Source of the DNA: Halomonas sp. HAL1
GTDB taxonomy: Bacteria; Pseudomonadota; Gammaproteobacteria; Pseudomonadales; Halomonadaceae
Length of the DNA: 64,000 nucleotides
Assembly (NCBI RefSeq): GCF_030544485.1
Contig: NZ_CP130610.1
Location: 1,922,001 to 1,986,000, forward strand
Direction: 5' to 3'
Within the stretch, counting starts at the first letter, position 1; each line of letters begins with the position of its first letter. The position numbers and the translations under genes are program-made. The notes below the pieces were generated by a model. It was given only the letters and a program-made list of their open reading frames with translations. It was not told the origin of the DNA and did no database searches. Positions 1-8,222 of the stretch are shown piece after piece.

Positions 1-191
1 AAGCCAAGGGCATCGAAAAAGAGCTAAGCAAGCTCTATAAACAACAAGCTGAACTCAACACCTTCGACGAAAAACTCCGCCACTACGCCGACCAGCGCAT
101 CTCGCTGGATCTGGATGACGGCGTAAAGGTGAATTATGGGAAGTTTGGAGATTTGTTGGCGGAAGTGAAGCAAGTGACTGGAAATAAATAA
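1..191 (+). CDS. pglX: BREX-1 adenine methyltransferase PglX, C-terminal end only
   Basis: Only the last 62 codons of a gene that begins left of the window are seen (frame starts at base 3, TAA at 189-191). The tail contains LDLDDGVKVNYGKFGDLLAE followed by VKQVTGNK, which I recognise as the conserved C-terminus of the class 1 BREX methyltransferase PglX (BrxX). PglX methylates adenine in a non-palindromic motif to mark host DNA and is needed for phage exclusion. The catalytic domain is outside the window. The identity is strengthened by pglZ and brxL downstream on the same strand. In the standard BREX-1 order pglZ follows pglX directly; here four foreign-looking genes intervene. Confidence 0.85.
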   Translation, partial: AKGIEKELSKLYKQQAELNTFDEKLRHYADQRISLDLDDGVKVNYGKFGDLLAEVKQVTGNK

Positions 192-226
192 TTAAAACTC
201 ATCGGCTTTCACGCAGGGATAGAATT

Positions 227-1810
227 ATGTTTTGGGTAATACTGATAATAATTGTGCTTTTCATTGGCTTTGTCATTGATAAAGGAACACCATCAAAATA
301 TTCAGAAAGGGACAGAAACAGAGAGGGGGATAAAGGAAAACTTCCTTCTGGCCATCAAGTCTCTCTTCCTAAAACCGAAGCAACGACATCTGTCCCCAAA
401 GGTCAATTAGAAAAAAAGGGCTCTGCAGAAGAAAAGTGTGTGCCCGCGCCAAGCGAAGAACCAAAAGCAAGGAACGCCATAAATAGAGATGCAGAAAGAG
501 CGATTGCTGATGATCTTGCAAAATCGCATGGTGGCGAATATCTTCTAGCTGAAAAAATCACAGAATCAGTTGCTAAATATATAAATAGCCAAGAGTCTGC
601 GATAGAGTTTGTTCTTCAAGAGCTAGATGGTGCAAGCAAAGGAAGCGATGAAGCTAGAACATTTGCTAAATCACTTGGATTTTTGGAAGGTGAATACGCG
701 GGAGCTTTACGCAAACAGGCTAATGAAGATGTCGAAAATGCCCAACAGGCTCTTTTAAAGTCTTCGATAAGTCTTTCGGTCTCGCCAGAGCTAACAACAA
801 GGCTTAGGCTCTTTAATGTCAAAAACATTATAGAAAAATGGTGTCTTAATTCACCGGAAATTAAAAAAAACCGTCTGCTAAAGGCTTTGAGAGAGATTGC
901 GCTTGATGATGTTAATTTAGTCCCTTCCCTTGATGCCAGCCTGCCAATCATTAAAACAGCAAGCATAAAGCATATTTCTAATAGAAATAAAAATCTTGAT
1001 TTCGCAAAGACATTATTGACTGAGCTTCGCCAATCTTTGAATAAAAGTCCCAGGGAGATTATACTTTTAGCCGTTCCTGAAATTTTGGAAGACTATGAGA
1101 GTAGACAAACCAATCCAGAGTCTCCCGAGAAAAGTGTTCAAAAAGCGCAGAAACCCGAAGCAACAATTGAGCTGGCATATGAGTCGGATATAAAGTCGTT
1201 TGTTGAAGAAAGGGAGATACCTTATCTTGTTCATTTTACTGACTTCAGAAATTTGCCAGGGATCATGTCTGAAGGGCTTGTGCCAAGGTTGGAGCTAGAA
1301 ACTGCTGGACGAGGCTTTTATTACAACGATGAAATGCGACTTGATAGAGTAAAGGGATCTATCTCAACATCAATAGCATTTCCAAACTATAAAATGTTTT
1401 TTAGATATAGGCAGCAAGCCAACGTACGGAGGTGGGCACTCTTAATCATTGATAAGTCTGTTTTCTGGGAAAATGAGTGCTTATTCTGCGCGCACAATGC
1501 GGCTGACAGAAGAATAATTCATGCGAATAAAAGCTATCTAGCAAGTCCTGCCGCACTAGAAAAAATGTATGACATTGAGGCCGGAAATCAAAAAAGAGAT
1601 TTTAGCTTGTTGAAGTCGTATGATCCAACTGACCCTCAGGCTGAAGTTTTAGTGCTTTCTACTATCTCTCCTGATAAAATTCATACTGTAGTGTTTGATT
1701 CGCTGAGCTCGAAAGAGCGCTTTTCCCAGTACTATCCGATGAAGAAGGCAGTTGTTGATACTGCCTTCTTTTCTTCAAGAGACTATGTGAGAAGAAGGCA
1801 GGTAATTTGA
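227..1810 (+). CDS. Membrane-anchored DarT1-like DNA ADP-ribosyltransferase toxin
   Basis: A 527-residue protein with three parts. Residues 3-18 form a single hydrophobic segment (signal anchor). Residues about 20-90 are a charged, low-complexity linker and about 90-320 a helical region I do not recognise. The C-terminal 200 residues read as a DarT-type ADP-ribosyltransferase: YLVHFTDFRNLPGIMSEGL (His336) is the NAD-binding motif of the family, FYYNDEMRLDRVKGSIS the next conserved block, and the Glu in DPQAEVLVL (Glu473) sits where the catalytic glutamate lies. DarT enzymes attach ADP-ribose to DNA bases and block replication. The next gene, one base away, is a NADAR-family protein, the antitoxin type paired with DarT1. 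The start has an AGGGA-type ribosome site. The long anchored N-terminal extension is unusual: most DarT proteins are about 200-250 residues and soluble. Composition is AT-rich compared with pglZ. Domain call is firm; base specificity is inferred. Confidence 0.8.
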   Translation: MFWVILIIIVLFIGFVIDKGTPSKYSERDRNREGDKGKLPSGHQVSLPKTEATTSVPKGQLEKKGSAEEKCVPAPSEEPKARNAINRDAERAIADDLAKSHGGEYLLAEKITESVAKYINSQESAIEFVLQELDGASKGSDEARTFAKSLGFLEGEYAGALRKQANEDVENAQQALLKSSISLSVSPELTTRLRLFNVKNIIEKWCLNSPEIKKNRLLKALREIALDDVNLVPSLDASLPIIKTASIKHISNRNKNLDFAKTLLTELRQSLNKSPREIILLAVPEILEDYESRQTNPESPEKSVQKAQKPEATIELAYESDIKSFVEEREIPYLVHFTDFRNLPGIMSEGLVPRLELETAGRGFYYNDEMRLDRVKGSISTSIAFPNYKMFFRYRQQANVRRWALLIIDKSVFWENECLFCAHNAADRRIIHANKSYLASPAALEKMYDIEAGNQKRDFSLLKSYDPTDPQAEVLVLSTISPDKIHTVVFDSLSSKERFSQYYPMKKAVVDTAFFSSRDYVRRRQVI

Positions 1811-1811
1811 C

Positions 1812-2510
1812 ATGGCTAATCGACCTGTTTTTGTGCCATTAAGGAATAATGGTGTGCCAGGTGTAAAAGTTCTGGATGTGGACTTTCAGTGGTTTCCTGG
1901 GATGGCTTCTTCGCAAAAAAGAAAGTCAATAAAATCACTTCATCATTCAACTGAAGCGCTCGGTGTATCACCAATACTAGAGGTTTCAAGTAAGTCTGAA
2001 GAAGAAGTGGGTGTTTTACTGAGCGCTTTCAATTTAATGATTGAAACTGGGAATAAGAAATATAGATTTTCAGTAGAATCTGCTTTTCAAGCAAGTAAGG
2101 TATTTGAGCGCGGTGGTCCTTACGTTGACTTGCTTAATAGGTCATCCATTGAGGCCAAGCGAGATATTAGGATTAAGGAGTCCGGTAATGTAGTGGGTTT
2201 TAACTTCTTTGGAAGAGAGTTCCCTATTAAGCCAAGAACATACTTTTATGATTGGATCTATGTAAATGCCTTGAAGCAAAACAAGGAGCTTGCTAGTGCT
2301 TCAGTAGGATACTCTGGGTTCTCTGATATTGAGTTTAATCCTAAGAAGTCAATTAATTGCCAGGCATACTCATTAGCCCTTTATGTTTCGCTGATCTCGA
2401 CTGGAATGTTGGACGAAGCACTATCTACACCGCACAATTTTTTAAAAATTGCATATCAATCAGATAGTAAAGAAAGTCTTGACGCTGTCCAGTCTAATCT
2501 TTTATTCTGA
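1812..2510 (+). CDS. NADAR-family antitoxin paired with DarT1
   Basis: A 232-residue protein beginning MANRPVFVPLRNNG, followed by FQWFPGMASSQKRKSIKSLH and LEVSSKSEEEVGVLLSAFNL. This arrangement matches the DarT1-associated NADAR proteins as I remember them. NADAR enzymes are glycosidases that remove ADP-ribose from its attachment; the DarT1-linked group is reported to strip it from guanine in DNA and so neutralise the toxin. A single base separates its ATG from the toxin stop codon at 1808-1810, so the two are translationally coupled. Toxin first, antitoxin second is the expected order for this pair. The AT-rich composition matches the toxin and differs from the BREX core. No macrodomain (DarG type) is present. 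Function follows from family and context. Confidence 0.75.
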   Translation: MANRPVFVPLRNNGVPGVKVLDVDFQWFPGMASSQKRKSIKSLHHSTEALGVSPILEVSSKSEEEVGVLLSAFNLMIETGNKKYRFSVESAFQASKVFERGGPYVDLLNRSSIEAKRDIRIKESGNVVGFNFFGREFPIKPRTYFYDWIYVNALKQNKELASASVGYSGFSDIEFNPKKSINCQAYSLALYVSLISTGMLDEALSTPHNFLKIAYQSDSKESLDAVQSNLLF

Positions 2511-2626
2511 CTAAATATAGTTTAATAGGCAGGGTAAAGAATAGCTTCTATTTTTTTAATGATAAGGTTATAGACAGCAGAAAAACATTGGCTTATTCAT
2601 TTTAATGATTCTATAAAGGCTTGATA

Positions 2627-3511
2627 ATGTTAAAATTTTTAAAAAGAATAATTAGTAGCAAAAAGAACTACACTTATGATCGGTTCGGCTTTAAAATCAA
2701 GGATGTAAAAACTGGTCATATTTTAGACGTTAGTCTAAACAGTAACGTTTTTAGTGGGTTTGTTTTTATTCCTGAAAAAAAACTGACATTGCCTCTTGCT
2801 CCTTGGCCAATAGGTGTTAATCCATTTCAAGATGACTTTTGCTTTGAAGGCAATGGAAGCAGTCCTGCAGGAGCGTGGTCCTTTTGTATAGTGCCTACAA
2901 ATGCTTTTAGTGAGATCATGGATAAAGTGGTTGCGATAAATAGCTCTTCGGGTAAACAACGTGGTCTTATTAATGATGATCGTGATGAAGAATGGATGAA
3001 TGTTTTGTTCGAATGGGCTGATAAAATAGGACTTGAAGAACTGCGGTGGGAAATTCAACCAAGAAATCGTGACGGCGGTTTCTGGGTCGGGTTTCCGAGA
3101 GATCGTAAAAAACTGATAAACCTTGAGGGTTTAAATATTAATAACAAGGGTGTTTCTGAGATACCTAAAGAAATAGCTAACTTAAAGAAATTAAAAAAGA
3201 TATGGTTCTGCAATAATAATATTAGTGAAATTCCTAAAGAGATATTTAACCTTTCGCTTCTTGAGGAAATAAGAGCTTCCGAAAATGAAATAACCATATT
3301 GCCAGATGAAATTGGTAAGCTTGTTAATATTATCATTATTGATCTGGAAAAAAATAATTTAAAATACGTGTCAGAAAATATAATACAACTAAAGCACCTT
3401 GAAAGGCTCGATATAAGAGATCAACCAATAGCATTAGGCAATATCGACACTCCGCTGCCTGATAGTCAAGTTGCAGTACTAGCTTCTATGGATGATGTAG
3501 TTAGATGGTAG
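2627..3511 (+). CDS. Leucine-rich-repeat protein of unknown function in the BREX insert
   Basis: About 294 residues from the ATG at 2627, which has AAGG at the right distance; an upstream in-frame TTG at 2621 is less likely. The C-terminal 125 residues hold about four leucine-rich repeats with the spacing LxxLxxIxxxxNxIxxIPxEI (for example KLKKIWFCNNNISEIPKEI), the type found in plant Ras-group-related and many bacterial LRR proteins. The first 165 residues show no domain I recognise; they contain a Pro- and aromatic-rich stretch and no signal peptide or membrane segment, so a cytoplasmic location is likely. Lysine-rich, strongly AT-biased codons match the DarT1-NADAR pair upstream. LRR domains bind proteins, so an adaptor or sensor role is possible, but nothing in the sequence proves it. 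Its place inside a BREX operon is the only functional clue. Confidence 0.6.
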   Translation: MLKFLKRIISSKKNYTYDRFGFKIKDVKTGHILDVSLNSNVFSGFVFIPEKKLTLPLAPWPIGVNPFQDDFCFEGNGSSPAGAWSFCIVPTNAFSEIMDKVVAINSSSGKQRGLINDDRDEEWMNVLFEWADKIGLEELRWEIQPRNRDGGFWVGFPRDRKKLINLEGLNINNKGVSEIPKEIANLKKLKKIWFCNNNISEIPKEIFNLSLLEEIRASENEITILPDEIGKLVNIIIIDLEKNNLKYVSENIIQLKHLERLDIRDQPIALGNIDTPLPDSQVAVLASMDDVVRW

Positions 3512-3765
3512 CTGAAATTAGTAAATTATAATAATATTTATATATCTCTTCCGGTTATTAATGTGTGGACTTCCGGTGATTTAAGGTGCTATTGAAATAA
3601 GACTTTGTCACTGAATACAATCATATTGTTTCATGGTAAGTCGTTCTAGTGTCAGATTGTCATTGCCGGGCTTGTTCTTGTTTTTCTTTATTTTTAAAAA
3701 ATATATCATGCTCTATTCGTAAGAGTGAAAAGACTTCAAAAGTAACTAAAAAATAAGGTTGAACA

Positions 3766-5391
3766 ATGACTAAGAAGATGAGTCTTCAGACCTTGGTAGC
3801 CGCTCATATCAATCAAAGGAATTCAGCAGCGATATGGGCGCTTGTATGGCTTCTGACCACTCTATGTATATTTTTAATTGGTCAGTATTCTGAACAGGTG
3901 CCTTTTAATATAGGATATGGTGAGTTTACAGCTATACAAATAGCCCTATTTATTACGATTGCGCCAATGTGTTTAGTACTTAAGAAGGCAATGCAACTTA
4001 TAAATTATATTGAGAAATTAAGAAGCTATAAAAAAACTAAAAATAATATTATATTAGCTATGGGTTGTGAAGATGTAAAGGCGTTCAAATGCTTGTTGGC
4101 CGAGGTTGAAAAAGACATAGAAAAAAATGAACTTATTAAGTTGCTTGTTGCCGATCAATCAAGCCAACTAAATATAAAACGGCATCAATTAGAGAAGAAA
4201 AGGCTGCAGAGTGAACTTGATGAAGAAGTAGACAAATTTGTAATTAATGTCAACGACCGTATTGTAAGTATTAAAAATGAACTGCCAGTTTTCAAAGCAC
4301 TTATACATGTTAATGAAAGCTTACAATACTTGATTGGTAGACGTGAAGAGCTAGTTGAAAAATGGGAAGCTGCTTATAAGAGTTTTTCTTGGTGGAACAA
4401 GTTGAAGTATATCGACGGTCTAGATTTAAGCGAACTGGATTGTATGATAAGCGATCTAAAATTCAAGAAAGTCAGGTTAGAATCTAAGCACAAAAAAGAT
4501 TTTTTACGTTTAGAAAATCACCTTGATTTGGTAAAAGCTAGAGCAAGTCAACGTGTTGAGTACGCAAAGGTAAAGTCTGAGGAGTATATTAACGATCATG
4601 TTGGCAAAGATGGAATTGATTCCGGGATTTTGCAAAAATCGCTATGGTTTTCTGCGTTAACGATACCTGTATCAATTTGGTCAGACGTAGATCAAACGTC
4701 AGATGTATTTGATGCTTTAAGGGAGGTCAATGGACAGTTCGCTGACATGTCTGACACTGAGATTTGGTGGGAAACCATATTTCTTTCATCAGAAAGCCTT
4801 GCAGGTCTCGCGGCATTAACTAAAGGGGCGTATTTCGAGCAATTAGTTGCTGCTGATACAGGTGGTATGCTGCATGAATTTTTTAATCATCCAGGTACTG
4901 ACGTTGTTATTGACGGCATCGAGTTTCAGCTCAAAGCGACTGACAGCGCATCATATGTAAATAGCGTTGCCGATGATATACCTGTGATCGCTACCTCTGA
5001 AGTGGCCTTTGAAACCGGTGCCATTGATAGTGGCTATACAAATGAGGAGCTGGATCAAGCCGTCGATTTAGCACTTGGAGGTTCGGTCGTTGATTTTGGT
5101 GATACAGCTGTCGATGCGATTTTGGCGGGAGTGGGTGGACTAGGTGTTTTGGCTACCTTGAAGGGTATAAATCACGCCGTATCAAAGCATGAGAATGGTG
5201 GCGATGGCGTTGAGGCTATTTTTGAAGGAGCAGGAATTGCTATCGAGGGCACAGCTCGTGCCCTAGTTGGGGTTGCTGAGATGGGATACAACGTAGCCTC
5301 TTCCAGGCCTAGCCGGTTTGTCGGAAGGATAGTTTTGAAAGGGTTAGTAAAACTTGATGAGAAAATGATGGGTGATGGTGGCAAACATTAG
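3766..5391 (+). CDS. Two-helix membrane protein with long coiled coil, unknown function
   Basis: A 541-residue protein with AAGG before its ATG. Two transmembrane helices lie at about residues 21-40 and 54-73. Residues about 77-275 are rich in Lys, Glu and Leu with heptad-like spacing, suggesting a long coiled coil; Trp-rich KSFSWWNKLKYIDGL interrupts it near 205. The C-terminal half (about 280-541) is acidic and Gly/Ala-rich, with a hydrophobic glycine-rich segment (AILAGVGGLGVLATLKG) that may be membrane-associated. I recognise no enzyme motif. The AT-rich N-terminal half shifts to more balanced composition toward the 3' end. It is the last gene of the insert between pglX and pglZ, after a 254-base AT-rich gap that probably holds its own promoter. 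A membrane-associated effector or sensor in phage defence is a guess from position only. Confidence 0.6.
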   Translation: MTKKMSLQTLVAAHINQRNSAAIWALVWLLTTLCIFLIGQYSEQVPFNIGYGEFTAIQIALFITIAPMCLVLKKAMQLINYIEKLRSYKKTKNNIILAMGCEDVKAFKCLLAEVEKDIEKNELIKLLVADQSSQLNIKRHQLEKKRLQSELDEEVDKFVINVNDRIVSIKNELPVFKALIHVNESLQYLIGRREELVEKWEAAYKSFSWWNKLKYIDGLDLSELDCMISDLKFKKVRLESKHKKDFLRLENHLDLVKARASQRVEYAKVKSEEYINDHVGKDGIDSGILQKSLWFSALTIPVSIWSDVDQTSDVFDALREVNGQFADMSDTEIWWETIFLSSESLAGLAALTKGAYFEQLVAADTGGMLHEFFNHPGTDVVIDGIEFQLKATDSASYVNSVADDIPVIATSEVAFETGAIDSGYTNEELDQAVDLALGGSVVDFGDTAVDAILAGVGGLGVLATLKGINHAVSKHENGGDGVEAIFEGAGIAIEGTARALVGVAEMGYNVASSRPSRFVGRIVLKGLVKLDEKMMGDGGKH

Positions 5392-5416
5392 AATATACGT
5401 TGCACTAGCTCAGCAA

Positions 5417-5446
5417 TTGACAGCATCAAAGTGACTACCATTTTTT
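5417..5446 (+). promoter_or_regulatory. Possible promoter ahead of pglZ
   Basis: TTGACA at 5417-5422 is a perfect -35 match, but the -10 region 17-18 bases on is a run of T with no good TATAAT. If active it would let pglZ and brxL be transcribed independently of the inserted genes. Weak evidence. Confidence 0.25.
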
Positions 5447-5469
5447 TTAGTTTTAACAAGGCTTAGTGC

Positions 5470-8100
5470 ATGGATTCAAAGCAACTAACGCAGGGCTTAC
5501 AACACGCCTTCTTCACCGACCACCATCGGATTGTGTTCTGGTACGACGCCCCCGGCCACTTTGCCGAGTCGCTGAGTGAGCTCGCGCTGGAAGGCGTTCA
5601 GGTGATCACGATGGCGGGGGAGTCGACCCTGGGCGTAAAGCTACGTTTGGAGCTGGAAGAGCCTGACACTCCCACGCTGCTCTACTTTCCTTACGCCGAG
5701 CCAGCACTGGAAGACGACTGGCTGCTGGATATAAAGCTCTACTCCGGCCGGTTTTATGCGGATCGCGTCTCGATGATCTTTAATGAGCTGGGCCTAACGC
5801 GCCATGTGATGCGCGAGCATTTAGCACAGCGGCAGGCGTTTTTAGCCAGCCGGAAGCGTATTGAAGGGTTAAAGCGTTTAGTCACGCCTTCCATGAGTGA
5901 AGATGAGCTGGACCTTGCGATGCTGGCCGTGGTGGTGGGGGCAGCTTCAGTAGATGTGGCGACGCTGCTGTTTCATCTAGCAGAAGAGGCGGTGACCCAC
6001 GAGCTGGGGTTAGAGGCGAATCCGGCAGCTTTAGTTGAGTCCGAAAAGTACGCCCTGGTGCCTGCGTTTGTACGTGTCCTACAAGCCGAAGTCGGTTACC
6101 CCGCCAGCCGTGAAGAGCTGAGTGGTGAAACGCCTCTGAATTTCGGTCAGCTAATGTTGCGGTTACTGATTACTGGCTACTGCGAGAGTATTTCTGATAT
6201 TCCTGACTGGGCACGCCAGGTGGCGATTCCTTCTGTTAATGCCCGTGCATCTTCGCGGGCGTTGCTGACTCGCTGGCGGGATAGCTCGCGGTTTTACCCA
6301 GCGTTCGATGTGATCTCAGGTTGGGTAGCTGATGCGCAGCGTATTGATGACAAACTGCATAATGTGCCGCTAGAGCAGCTTAGCAATGTGGCCACCTTTG
6401 AGGTGGTTGAAAAACAGATCATTGTGGATCTCTGCCAAGCGATTCCCACCGCTGATGTTCGCGACCTGCGGCTATTCGATAGCATTATTGTTGAGCGATT
6501 AGATGGCTATTGGGCGTCTCGGCATAAAAACGATGCCCGCCGCGAGCGTTATCGGCAGCTGTACGCAGCGCTCACCGCCGCTATTGCACTGTTCAGCCTA
6601 CGCCACCAACATGCCAAAGGGTTTCACTTTGAGAGCGTTGAGGCGCTGTACCACGCTTACCAAACCGATCTATACCGTTTTGATACGGCTTATCGCCACT
6701 ACGCGGTGGCATCTGACGCGACCAGTGTTGAGCTGCTGAAAAACCTGGATACCGCCGTCGAGCGTTGTTACGACGAGTGGTTTTTAGGCCAGCTGACCCG
6801 CAACTGGAGCGAGCGTGTAGAGGCCGAGCAGCGGCTGACGCACTGGAAGCTGCCCAACATTCCTAATCAACAGAACTTCTACCGTGATTGGGTGCAACCT
6901 CAGTTAGCCGCTAGCCGCCAAAAACGCGTGGTGGTGGTGATTAGCGATGCCTTCCGTTATGAAGCTGCCGAAGAGCTGCGCGAGCGCATCAATGCCAAGC
7001 GTTACAGTGAAGCGACGTTAAAAAGTCAGTTGGGGGTGGTGCCTAGCTATACCACGCTGGGCATGGCCTCGCTGCTACCGCACCGTGAGCTAAGCTATCA
7101 ACCAGGCAGTGATACGGTGTTGGTGAATGGTCAATCAACCCAGGGCACCGTCAACCGTAGCAAACTCTTAAAGGAGGCGCTGGGTGGTGAGGCTATGGCG
7201 GTCACCGCCGACGAGGTGAAAGGTTGGTCTCGGGAAGAGGGGCGCGAAAAAATCAAAGGCGTCCAGCTGATGTACGTTTACCACAATGTGGTGGATGCTC
7301 GTGGAGATTCAGCTAACACCGAAAGCGAGACGTTTGCGGCGGTGGAAGATGCCATTGATGAGCTAGATCAGCTGACCCGCAAAATTTTGATGCATTTGAA
7401 TACCAGCACGGTGCTGGTGACGGCAGACCACGGTTTCTTATTCCAGCGTAGCGCCTTAGACGCCACTGACCGCACGGCGCTTACGGACAAGCCTGGCTCC
7501 GCGTTCAAAAGCAAAAAGCGCTATGTGCTGGGTGAATCGCTGCCCGATAATCCCAGCGTTTGGCACGGCCATACCCGCGATACCGCAGGCACCACCTGCG
7601 AGACACAGTTCTGGATACCCAAAGGCGCGCACCGTTTCCATTTTGTGGGCGGGGCGCGCTTTGTGCATGGTGGCATCATGCCCCAAGAAATCGTTGTGCC
7701 GGTGCTCACGATACAGCAGCTGCGTGGCGAAAAAGCCGAGAAACGCAGCACCCGCAAGGTGGAAGTGATCTCACCGAAGGCATCGCTGAAGATGGTCAAT
7801 AACATTCAGCGCTTCGACCTGCTGCAAACCGAAGCGGTGAGTGAACGCTTGCGGCCTGTCACCCTTTCAGTCGCGATTTATGAAGGCAGTCACGTGGTCT
7901 CCAGTGAAGAGGTAATCACCTTTGATAGCGCCAGCGACAACATGAACGAGCGCATGAAGTCGGTACGCCTTTCGCTCTCGGGCACTTCGTGTGACCGTAA
8001 AAATGACTACTTCCTGGTGCTGCGCGATAAAGACTTAGGCACCGAGCGGGAGCGCTACCGGGTGGTGATCGACTTGGCCTTTACGGATGATTTCTTCTAA
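5470..8100 (+). CDS. pglZ: BREX-1 alkaline-phosphatase-superfamily protein PglZ
   Basis: An 876-residue protein, the usual length for BREX-1 PglZ. PglZ is a core BREX component with an alkaline-phosphatase-like fold, needed for both methylation and phage exclusion, with metal-dependent phosphodiesterase activity reported for the family. The N-terminal 450 residues are the family-specific helical region. The phosphatase core starts at VVVVISDAFRYEAAEELRE, where Asp493 is a metal ligand, and continues to TADHGFLFQ, where Asp653 and His654 complete the metal site. The C-terminal 150 residues form a beta-rich domain. Codon use is clearly more GC-rich than in the four genes before it and matches brxL, so this belongs to the BREX backbone while the preceding genes are inserted. 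It lies 78 bases after the membrane-protein gene and 122 bases before brxL. Confidence 0.93.
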   Translation: MDSKQLTQGLQHAFFTDHHRIVFWYDAPGHFAESLSELALEGVQVITMAGESTLGVKLRLELEEPDTPTLLYFPYAEPALEDDWLLDIKLYSGRFYADRVSMIFNELGLTRHVMREHLAQRQAFLASRKRIEGLKRLVTPSMSEDELDLAMLAVVVGAASVDVATLLFHLAEEAVTHELGLEANPAALVESEKYALVPAFVRVLQAEVGYPASREELSGETPLNFGQLMLRLLITGYCESISDIPDWARQVAIPSVNARASSRALLTRWRDSSRFYPAFDVISGWVADAQRIDDKLHNVPLEQLSNVATFEVVEKQIIVDLCQAIPTADVRDLRLFDSIIVERLDGYWASRHKNDARRERYRQLYAALTAAIALFSLRHQHAKGFHFESVEALYHAYQTDLYRFDTAYRHYAVASDATSVELLKNLDTAVERCYDEWFLGQLTRNWSERVEAEQRLTHWKLPNIPNQQNFYRDWVQPQLAASRQKRVVVVISDAFRYEAAEELRERINAKRYSEATLKSQLGVVPSYTTLGMASLLPHRELSYQPGSDTVLVNGQSTQGTVNRSKLLKEALGGEAMAVTADEVKGWSREEGREKIKGVQLMYVYHNVVDARGDSANTESETFAAVEDAIDELDQLTRKILMHLNTSTVLVTADHGFLFQRSALDATDRTALTDKPGSAFKSKKRYVLGESLPDNPSVWHGHTRDTAGTTCETQFWIPKGAHRFHFVGGARFVHGGIMPQEIVVPVLTIQQLRGEKAEKRSTRKVEVISPKASLKMVNNIQRFDLLQTEAVSERLRPVTLSVAIYEGSHVVSSEEVITFDSASDNMNERMKSVRLSLSGTSCDRKNDYFLVLRDKDLGTERERYRVVIDLAFTDDFF

Positions 8101-8116
8101 GCCAGTGATCGTCCGG

Positions 8117-8142
8117 CAAGTCGCGATGCAGGTAACGACTTG
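8117..8142 (+). other. Small hairpin in the pglZ-brxL gap
   Basis: CAAGTCG at 8117-8123 and CGACTTG at 8136-8142 form a perfect 7-bp stem with a 12-base loop just after the pglZ stop. There is no T-run, so it is not a classical terminator; it could attenuate or stabilise the mRNA between the two genes. Confidence 0.3.
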
Positions 8143-8222
8143 TCATCTGTCAACGCTTTGCCAGTTAGCTTTCTCACACACAAAATTGTGCTCTTTTTCG
8201 CCGTTTAGGAGTGACCGTCTAC

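Noticed and set aside
6503..7802. Several small frames on both strands inside pglZ
   Set aside because: All are out-of-frame shadows of pglZ without ribosome sites.
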